A stretch of DNA of 5,331 nt, from positions 1-5,331 of the forward strand of contig CACGSI010000057.1 of the NCBI GenBank assembly GCA_902575715.1, in the 5' to 3' direction. The first letter of the stretch is position 1, and every line of letters starts with the position of its first letter. The translations under genes and the position numbers were made by a program. The notes beneath the pieces were generated by a model. It was not told the DNA's origin. It worked only from the letters and a program-made list of their open reading frames with translations, and ran no database searches. Source of the DNA: an uncultured SAR324 cluster bacterium (GTDB taxonomy: Bacteria; SAR324; NAC60-12). Below, piece by piece: positions 1 to 4,618 of this stretch.

Positions 1-1287
1 AAACTTGGAGAAATTCAGAAAGAACTTCGTCCAGAAAACTTTTCTAAAGGAACTAGACAATTTGCTTTACTTCTAACTAGACTGGATGAAATAGCTTGGG
101 TGACAAATTTGAGAGGAAGTGATATCGACCACAATCCAGTTTTTGAATCTTATGCGATAATTTTTCATGATAGAGCGATTTGTTTTTGCCACAATTCGGA
201 AGTAAATTTAAAGAAATTTTGTCCTGGTTGGGAATTTAGGCCTTACGAAGAGTATAATTCATTTTTAAATGTGATGTCTAATGATAAAGGTCTAAGAGTT
301 TTGCTAGACCCATCTTCTGTATCTATGGGTATAAGAAGTTTTTTTTCAGAAACACAAATTATTGAAAAAGTAAGTCCAATAGTTACTTCAAAGGCAATAA
401 AAAATAGAAATGAAATAGAGGCAATGAAAAATGCACACAAACTTGCTGGTTTAGCGGTCATAAAAAGTTTTAGGCGCTTAGATAAAGCTTTTAAACTTGG
501 TAAGTTGTTTACAGAAAAAGAATATGCCGACTTACTTTTTGAAGAGTATTCAAAACTAGAAAATTTTTCAGATCTTAGTTTTGATACAATTGCGGGTTCT
601 GGTAAGAATGGGGCTATTGTTCATTACTCAGAACCTGATACAAAAAAATTTATATCTGGAGAAGACTTACTACTTGTAGATTCAGGGATTCAATGTGCTG
701 GTGGAACCACAGATGCCACTAGAACATTTATTCTTGGAGAGGCAAATGATAGGCAAAAAAAAATTTATACTTTAGTATTGCAGGCTCATATAAGGTTAGC
801 GAAACAGATTTTTCCAGAAGGTACCAATGGGGCATCACTGGATTCCATTACAAGATCAGGACTTTGGAATTCTGGATTGGATTATGGCCATGGTACGGGT
901 CATGGTGTAGGTGCTTTTTTGAATGTACATGAAGGTCCCCAAAGAATTTCCCCATTTGCTCAAGATGTGGCTTTTAAGAGTGGGATGATAGTTTCCAATG
1001 AACCAGGTTACTACGAAAAAAATTGGGGCGGTATACGTTTAGAAAATCTTTATATAGTTAAAAAAAAACATGGATTTAAAAACTATCCGGATGGTAAAGA
1101 ATGGCTTTGTTTTGAGACATTAACCCTTATTCCATTTGAGAAAAGATTGATTAATATGGACATGCTTTCCTCTGAAGAAATAACATGGCTTAAGAGTTAC
1201 CATAGTCGAGTAATAAAAGAAATTTCTCCCATGCTTAATTATGATGAAGACAAAAAATGGTTAAATTTGGTATGTTGTTTAGATTAA
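1..1287 (+). CDS. pepP: Xaa-Pro aminopeptidase (aminopeptidase P, M24B, three-domain type), 5' truncated by window edge
   Basis: Cytosolic dinuclear-metal peptidase that removes an N-terminal residue preceding proline. The frame is open from base 1, so the N-terminus lies outside the window and 428 residues remain; relatives of the eukaryotic XPNPEP1 type are about 600 residues, so perhaps 170 are missing. Fragment residues 28-50 hold the conserved second-domain stretch LDEIAW...LRGSDI...NPVF. The catalytic domain spans about 135-365 and has all five metal ligands: D227 (LLVDSG), D238 (TTDATR), H301 (HGTGHGVG), E334 (NEPGYY) and E348 (RLEN), plus H310 in VHEGP. The tail, about 370-428, carries the FETLTLIPF...WLKSYH pattern of the M24 C-terminal domain. 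Where relatives usually read DGTTD this protein has GGTTD. It is intact to the stop and abuts ispE with no spacer, so the two are probably co-transcribed. The GTG at 100 is internal, because homology continues upstream of it. Confidence 0.93.
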   Translation, partial: KLGEIQKELRPENFSKGTRQFALLLTRLDEIAWVTNLRGSDIDHNPVFESYAIIFHDRAICFCHNSEVNLKKFCPGWEFRPYEEYNSFLNVMSNDKGLRVLLDPSSVSMGIRSFFSETQIIEKVSPIVTSKAIKNRNEIEAMKNAHKLAGLAVIKSFRRLDKAFKLGKLFTEKEYADLLFEEYSKLENFSDLSFDTIAGSGKNGAIVHYSEPDTKKFISGEDLLLVDSGIQCAGGTTDATRTFILGEANDRQKKIYTLVLQAHIRLAKQIFPEGTNGASLDSITRSGLWNSGLDYGHGTGHGVGAFLNVHEGPQRISPFAQDVAFKSGMIVSNEPGYYEKNWGGIRLENLYIVKKKHGFKNYPDGKEWLCFETLTLIPFEKRLINMDMLSSEEITWLKSYHSRVIKEISPMLNYDEDKKWLNLVCCLD

Positions 1288-2148
1288 ATGAAAATTTTTA
1301 CACCAGCAAAAATAAATCCACTTCTATATATCCTAGGAAAAAGAAACGATGGGTATCATGATATTTATATGCACATGGTTCCTGTGGGTATTTACGATAT
1401 TTTGAAAATTTCTCAAAATAGAGTTGCGAAATTAAATTTTTCAATGAATGAGGCAAAGTTTTATATAGAAAGAGAAGAAAATTTAGTAGTAAGGGCGATT
1501 AGAATTTTTGAAAGAGAAACTGGTAAGAAAGTATTTTTAAATATAAATCTTGAAAAACGAATCCCTTCAGGAGCTGGACTTGGTGGAGGTAGCGGGAATG
1601 CAGCAGCAATGCTTTGTGCATTAAATTATTTATTTCGGGATTCTATTGAGTCTAAAGGGTTGTTGAATTCAAAAATATTATTTCAATTGGCACTAGAAAT
1701 TGGTTCTGACGTTCCTTTTTTTCTTAATCCTGCACCAAGTGTAATATTTGGCAGGGGAGAAAGAATAAGTCAATTGAAATATTATCCTAAATTCTTCGTT
1801 ATAATAATCAAACCTTCTTTCTCAATCTCTACTTCTGAAGCCTACAAGAAATGCAATTTTAGCAGAAAAATTTCTTTTCCAAAGATAAATTCAATTGATG
1901 ATATTAAATTTAATATGACCAATGAATTCGAAAAATCATTATTCAATCAATATCCCATCTTAGCTGAAATGAAATCATTATTACTTAAAAATGGTGCATT
2001 TGGTGCATTGGTATCAGGAAGTGGCTCAGCTGTTTTTGGCGCATTTAAAGAAAAAAAACATCAAAATCAAGCATTTAAAAGTATAGCATGTCTGCAGATG
2101 GGAGAAATATTTTCTTGCGAAACATTAGCAAATCATTCCTATTTTTGA
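1288..2148 (+). CDS. ispE: 4-diphosphocytidyl-2-C-methyl-D-erythritol kinase
   Basis: GHMP-family kinase of the MEP isoprenoid pathway. It phosphorylates the 2-hydroxyl of CDP-methylerythritol with ATP in the cytosol, feeding IPP/DMAPP and so undecaprenyl phosphate and quinones. The 286 residues match the normal family length. The N-terminal signature is PAKINPLLYILGKRNDGYHD with K8 in the usual catalytic-lysine position. The glycine-rich ATP loop is at about 93-105 (PSGAGLGGGSGNA), the catalytic aspartate D141 is in GSDVPFF, GRGERI follows at 155-160, and the C-terminal GHMP glycine motif SGSGSAVFG is at 243-251. The start is the ATG immediately after the preceding TAA; no clear Shine-Dalgarno is visible, so translation may be coupled to the upstream gene. 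It lies between a peptidase and a cell-wall hydrolase. The sequence shows no missing key residue or frameshift. Identification is firm. Confidence 0.95.
   Translation: MKIFTPAKINPLLYILGKRNDGYHDIYMHMVPVGIYDILKISQNRVAKLNFSMNEAKFYIEREENLVVRAIRIFERETGKKVFLNINLEKRIPSGAGLGGGSGNAAAMLCALNYLFRDSIESKGLLNSKILFQLALEIGSDVPFFLNPAPSVIFGRGERISQLKYYPKFFVIIIKPSFSISTSEAYKKCNFSRKISFPKINSIDDIKFNMTNEFEKSLFNQYPILAEMKSLLLKNGAFGALVSGSGSAVFGAFKEKKHQNQAFKSIACLQMGEIFSCETLANHSYF
2100..2105 (+). promoter_or_regulatory. Candidate ribosome binding site for the lytic transglycosylase
   Basis: GGGAGA lies inside the 3' end of ispE, 9 nt before an in-frame TTG at 2115. Neither the upstream ATG at 2088 nor the later TTG at 2145 has a recognisable Shine-Dalgarno, so this site is the main argument for a start at 2115. 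Confidence 0.4.
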
Positions 2149-2843
2149 ATCGAAATTTCAGAAGGACTTTATTTAAAAATTTAATTATAACATTTATTTT
2201 TGCAATTTTACTTTCTGGTTGTTCAAAAAAAAATAAAATTTTTAAAATTGATAGATCATATCAAAATAGTAAAGTTTGGAAGCAATCTAATTCACGAATT
2301 AGCAAATACATAAATATTTACGATAAAAATAAACACGTTAAAACTTGCCTAGATCGAGCCAAATCAAGAAGATACCTATATTATATTCATAGGGTGTTTT
2401 ATAAATACGAGTTACCGCCTGAACTTGCGTTTTTACCCATTCTGGAATCTTGTTTTGATTATAAAGCTGATTCAGGTAGTGCAAGAGGTATGTGGCAATT
2501 TACAAAGGCAACCGCAAAAGATTACGGGCTGGATGTAAGTTTTTTATCAGATGAAAGATTAAATTGGCGTAAATCTACTGATTCTGCAGCCAGATATTTG
2601 AAGATACTAGGTGAAAGATTCAAAAATAATTGGGAATTGGCACTTGCAGGATATAATGGCGGTCCGAATTATATGGAAAAACAAATTAGATCTCAAGGAA
2701 CAAGAGATTTTTGGAAATTAAAGTTAAGAAAAGAAACACAGGAATATGTACCAAAATTCTTAGCTATGTTAAGAGTAGCTAAGAGTAGATACCCAGAATT
2801 ATATTTTCAAGGTGCGCCTAGAGCTTGGGTAAGATCGGGATAA
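2115..2843 (+). CDS. MltD-like membrane-bound lytic murein transglycosylase (SLT domain lipoprotein)
   Basis: Lytic transglycosylases cleave the MurNAc-GlcNAc bond of peptidoglycan, leaving 1,6-anhydro-MurNAc ends. Numbered from TTG 2115 (242 residues), the protein has a basic N-region, a hydrophobic stretch and a lipobox LLSGC with lipidated Cys at 36, so it should be anchored to a membrane facing the periplasm. The SLT domain (about 90-225) has ELAFLPILES with probable catalytic E111, GMWQF at 125-129, AGYNGGP at 178-184 and ETQEYVPK at 207-214, which fits the MltD-like branch. No LysM repeats follow, so it is shorter than E. coli MltD. Start choice is uncertain: ATG 2088 overlaps ispE by 61 bp and lacks a Shine-Dalgarno; TTG 2115 has one; TTG 2145 overlaps the ispE stop (TTGA) and would give the most typical short lipoprotein signal. 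The function is well supported; a flagellar role is only suggested by the neighbours. Confidence 0.88.
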   Translation: MRNISKSFLFLNRNFRRTLFKNLIITFIFAILLSGCSKKNKIFKIDRSYQNSKVWKQSNSRISKYINIYDKNKHVKTCLDRAKSRRYLYYIHRVFYKYELPPELAFLPILESCFDYKADSGSARGMWQFTKATAKDYGLDVSFLSDERLNWRKSTDSAARYLKILGERFKNNWELALAGYNGGPNYMEKQIRSQGTRDFWKLKLRKETQEYVPKFLAMLRVAKSRYPELYFQGAPRAWVRSG

Positions 2844-2872
2844 TTGTTTGGAAAAATTTAAAAAACAATTAT
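2840..2872 (+). terminator. Weak AT-rich hairpin at the end of the transglycosylase gene, possible terminator
   Basis: ATAATTGTTT (2840-2849) and AAACAATTAT (2863-2872) form a perfect 10-bp inverted repeat with a 13-nt loop, overlapping the stop codon and followed by a short T run (ATTTTC). Only one G-C pair is present, so the stem is weak for an intrinsic terminator. It does sit at the boundary between the metabolic block and the flagellar block. Confidence 0.35.
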
Positions 2873-2900
2873 TTTCAACTACATTAAGCAAAATTATAAA
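2872..2900 (+). promoter_or_regulatory. Possible sigma70-type promoter for the flagellar block
   Basis: TTTTCA (2872-2877) and TATAAA (2895-2900) are separated by 17 nt in the 104-bp gap before fliL1. The -10 matches 5 of 6 and the -35 only 4 of 6 consensus bases, and such matches are common by chance in DNA this AT-rich. I found no sigma54 (GG-N10-GC) or sigma28 (GCCGATAA-like) element in this gap. Confidence 0.25.
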
Positions 2901-2936
2901 TATTGAATTAAGAAAAATTTATTCACCAAAGTAATT

Positions 2937-2942
2937 AAGGAG
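2937..2942 (+). promoter_or_regulatory. Shine-Dalgarno of fliL1
   Basis: AAGGAG lies 5 nt before the ATG at 2948. It is the strongest ribosome binding site in the window and fixes this start. Confidence 0.8.
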
Positions 2943-2947
2943 AAGCT

Positions 2948-3469
2948 ATGGCAGAAGAAGAAGGAGGTTCAGGGGGAGAGGCAGGAGATAGTCGAGCAAA
3001 TGGAGGTGGAAAGAAAAAGCTAATAATTATTATTTTTCTTGTACTATTATTAATTTTAGGGATAGTTGCTTTTTTGCTGATGTCTAGTGATGAAGACGAA
3101 GAATTACCTGAAGAACAACAAAATGTTACTCAAGTTGCGGAGCCCTTGCTGACTCCAATTTTTTTACCTCTTGAAAGTTTTATAGTTAACCTCAAAGATG
3201 GGAGAAGATTTCTTAAGACAACTATTCAACTTATGTTAAGTGAGCCAGGGGCATCGGCTTATTTGACAATAAGGTTAGTAGAAGTAAAAGATATTGTTTT
3301 AGCAGAATTGCAGGAGTTATCAGTAGAAGATGTAAAGCAATCAGATGCTCGAGATGCTCTAAAACAGAGGTTAATAAGTGCAATTAGTGAGATACTTCCT
3401 AGTAAACCAGAATGGGAAGATCCCGAACCAATTAGAAAGGTTTTGTTTGAAGAATTTGTTATTCAATGA
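2948..3469 (+). CDS. fliL: Flagellar basal body-associated protein FliL (first copy)
   Basis: FliL is a single-pass inner-membrane protein whose periplasmic domain, structurally related to stomatin/SPFH domains, surrounds the MotAB stator and supports torque or stator stability. The 173 residues comprise a cytoplasmic tail rich in Gly and acidic residues (1-20), a KKK stop (22-24), one transmembrane helix (about 25-45), an acidic linker (47-66) and the FliL domain (about 70-173), with SFIVNLKDGRRFLKTTIQL and the family ending FEEFVIQ. The start has a strong Shine-Dalgarno. It heads the flagellar gene series and is followed after 69-99 bp by a second fliL. Over the last 102 residues the two align without gaps with about 36 identities (hand count). 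The G-rich 5' end stands out against the AT-rich surroundings. Confidence 0.9.
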   Translation: MAEEEGGSGGEAGDSRANGGGKKKLIIIIFLVLLLILGIVAFLLMSSDEDEELPEEQQNVTQVAEPLLTPIFLPLESFIVNLKDGRRFLKTTIQLMLSEPGASAYLTIRLVEVKDIVLAELQELSVEDVKQSDARDALKQRLISAISEILPSKPEWEDPEPIRKVLFEEFVIQ

Positions 3470-3498
3470 TCTAATATATTTTTAAAATATTACTAAGC

Positions 3499-3518
3499 CT
3501 TTGAAAATAAATTCAAAG
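3499..3518 (+). repeat. Short inverted repeat between the two fliL genes
   Basis: CTTTGAA (3499-3505) and TTCAAAG (3512-3518) form a perfect 7-bp stem with a 6-nt loop in the fliL1-fliL2 gap. No T run follows, so it does not look like an intrinsic terminator. It could be an RNA end-stabilising hairpin or an operator, or chance. Confidence 0.3.
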
Positions 3519-3558
3519 AATCTAATCATTAAGAAAGTTTGATTTTTTTAAAAATTTT

Positions 3559-3563
3559 AAGGA
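3559..3563 (+). promoter_or_regulatory. Shine-Dalgarno deciding the start of the second fliL
   Basis: AAGGA lies 5 nt before an in-frame TTG at 3569. The longer candidate, TTG 3539, has only a weak AAGAAAG upstream. No in-frame ATG occurs before the transmembrane segment, so a TTG start is the best reading. Confidence 0.5.
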
Positions 3564-3568
3564 TTAAT

Positions 3569-4063
3569 TTGAATTCAAGTATAATTTTTTGTTACATTAA
3601 AAAAAACAGGTTTATTATTAATTTTGGAAATGGAATATTTACTTTTTTACTTATTTTCTTAGTTTTATTTGAAATAACTTTGGAGGCAGAAGAAATGCCA
3701 ATTCAGGAAGCAAGAGTTATACGGGAAGGGCCACCACCGCTTGAAAATCCCCAATATTTGGATCTTGGGACTTTTGTAGTAAATATGCCTGGACACAAAT
3801 ATTTTTTAAAAAGTAGTATTCATTTGGCATTTGAGAACTTGGCCGCAAAAGAATGGCTTGTGGCTCGATTACCTATTGCTAAAGATCTTGTAATAGCTCA
3901 TCTCAATTCTATAACTGTTGAGCAATTTGATGAACCAAAAAACCGGGCAGTTATTAAAAATGACTTACAAATTCGTCTAAATTCCCTGTTTCCTAATAAA
4001 ACATCATGGGAAGATTTAAATCCAGTGAGAAGGATTCTATTTTTAGAATTTTATCGTCAATAG
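3569..4063 (+). CDS. FliL-family protein, second paralogue with short N-terminus
   Basis: Read from TTG 3569 this is 164 residues; a start at TTG 3539 would add 10. The C-terminal 102 residues (63-164) align gaplessly with the first FliL, keeping FVVN, YFLKSSIHL, the KDLVIAHLNSITVE region, NKTSWEDLNPVRRILFLEF and a final Gln. It is therefore a diverged tandem paralogue. The N-terminus differs: it lacks the long Gly/acidic tail, has a few basic residues (K11, K12, R14) and then a hydrophobic stretch (about 15-38) interrupted by Glu35. The stretch ends TLEA|EE, which could be a signal-peptidase site or simply the end of an anchor. A proline-rich linker (PPPLENP) precedes the domain. The role is inferred: a second periplasmic FliL domain near the stator, possibly forming a mixed ring. 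It occupies the place where fliM is usually found. Confidence 0.82.
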   Translation: MNSSIIFCYIKKNRFIINFGNGIFTFLLIFLVLFEITLEAEEMPIQEARVIREGPPPLENPQYLDLGTFVVNMPGHKYFLKSSIHLAFENLAAKEWLVARLPIAKDLVIAHLNSITVEQFDEPKNRAVIKNDLQIRLNSLFPNKTSWEDLNPVRRILFLEFYRQ

Positions 4064-4091
4064 TATGTAAAAAGTTTCTAAGTAAATAAAT

Positions 4092-4126
4092 TAAATTTTT
4101 TTTGGGGAAAAAATAAAAAAAATTTA
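4092..4126 (+). repeat. Perfect 12-bp A/T-only inverted repeat around a GGGG tract, in the fliL2-fliN gap
   Basis: TAAATTTTTTTT (4092-4103) is the exact reverse complement of AAAAAAAATTTA (4115-4126), with the 11-nt loop GGGGAAAAAAT. The stem has no G-C pair, so a normal intrinsic terminator is unlikely. The surrounding gap 4064-4169 has only 10 G/C in 106 bases. Possible roles are bent DNA, an operator or an RNA end structure; chance is more likely here than in balanced sequence. Confidence 0.45.
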
Positions 4127-4130
4127 TTAT
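4102..4130 (+). promoter_or_regulatory. Possible promoter upstream of fliN
   Basis: TTGGGG (4102-4107) and TATTAT (4125-4130) are spaced by 17 nt. The -10 matches 5 of 6 but the -35 only its first three bases. It would start transcription about 30 nt before fliN. Support is weak in such AT-rich DNA. Confidence 0.2.
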
Positions 4131-4143
4131 AAATATTATAAAT
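4126..4143 (+). repeat. Tandem 9-bp repeat ATTATAAAT x2 before fliN
   Basis: ATTATAAAT at 4126-4134 is repeated exactly at 4135-4143, directly after the inverted repeat. Each unit contains a -10-like TATAAA. It ends 26 bp before the fliN start codon. It may be a simple slippage duplication in low-complexity DNA. Confidence 0.4.
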
Positions 4144-4169
4144 TTTAAAAACTTAAATAAAATATTTTG

Positions 4170-4610
4170 ATGGCTGAAGAAGAATCTTTTGATAATCTTG
4201 AAAATTTGGATTGGTCTGATGTAGAGAGTGAGTTAAAGGCCAATAAAGAAAAAATTCTCTCAGAAGTTAAAAACGGAAATGATACTGAACAAAATAAAGA
4301 AAAAACTGATATTGTATCTAGCAATGAAGATGATAAGAATACTTCAACTGGTGATATAGACATAGATTTTCTATTCGATGTTCAGCTTTCAATAGTTGTA
4401 GAGGTGGGAAGAGTTCAGATGTTGATAGGTGATCTTTTGGAATTAAATGAGGAATCCATAATTGAGTTAGATAGTGTAGTAGGACAGCCTTTGGATATTC
4501 GTGCAAACGATCTTCTCGTTGCAAGAGGAGAAGTAATAATAGTAAATGAGAAATTTGCAGTGCGAATAACAGATATAATAAGTCCCGATAATCGTTTTGA
4601 GGCTCTGTGA
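4170..4610 (+). CDS. fliN: Flagellar motor switch protein FliN
   Basis: FliN forms the lower part of the cytoplasmic C-ring, takes part in rotation switching and docks FliH during export. The 146 residues consist of an acidic, low-complexity N-terminal region (about 1-65, rich in E, D, N, K) and a complete C-terminal SpoA/FliN domain (about 67-146). The domain shows DVQLSIVVEVGRVQMLIGDLLEL, SIIELDSVVGQPLDI, LVARGEVIIV and FAVRITDII, close to classical FliN and ending with the usual SPDNR-type tail. ATG 4170 is chosen over the adjoining TTG 4167. Neither has a visible Shine-Dalgarno, and the leader is about 9% GC, so initiation may rely on an unstructured leader. The 146-residue length argues for FliN rather than FliM, since no FliM-type N-terminal CheC-like domain is present. 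The next gene begins 8 bp after the stop. Confidence 0.93.
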   Translation: MAEEESFDNLENLDWSDVESELKANKEKILSEVKNGNDTEQNKEKTDIVSSNEDDKNTSTGDIDIDFLFDVQLSIVVEVGRVQMLIGDLLELNEESIIELDSVVGQPLDIRANDLLVARGEVIIVNEKFAVRITDIISPDNRFEAL

Positions 4611-4616
4611 AGGGAG
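4611..4616 (+). promoter_or_regulatory. Ribosome binding site of the FliO-like gene
   Basis: AGGGAG directly follows the fliN stop and precedes the ATG at 4619 by only 2 nt. This is shorter than usual spacing, but the downstream signal-like N-terminus supports the start. Confidence 0.5.
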
Positions 4617-4618
4617 TA

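Noticed and set aside
100..102. GTG as the start of the aminopeptidase
   Set aside because: The frame is open to base 1 and the preceding residues, including LDEIAW, match the family, so the gene simply continues off the left edge.
243..461. Minus-strand open frame of 72 codons inside the aminopeptidase gene
   Set aside because: It is antisense to a gene with complete conserved motifs; no recognisable domain and no ribosome binding evidence.
2225..2233. Nine-A tract after the lipobox of the transglycosylase (similar A runs near 755 and 1060) as phase-variation switches
   Set aside because: The frames are intact, and A runs of this length are expected from Lys/Asn codons in an AT-rich genome; nothing else suggests phase variation.
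2844..2947. Sigma54 or sigma28 flagellar promoter before fliL1
   Set aside because: No GG-N10-GC spacing and no GCCGATAA-like -10 could be found in the gap.
4145..4363. Minus-strand open frame of 72 codons over the start of fliN
   Set aside because: Low-complexity Ser/Leu product antisense to the acidic FliN N-terminus; a shadow frame.
4170..4610. Assignment of this gene as FliM or a FliM-FliN fusion
   Set aside because: At 146 residues with a single SpoA domain and an unstructured acidic N-terminus, it lacks the FliM middle domain.
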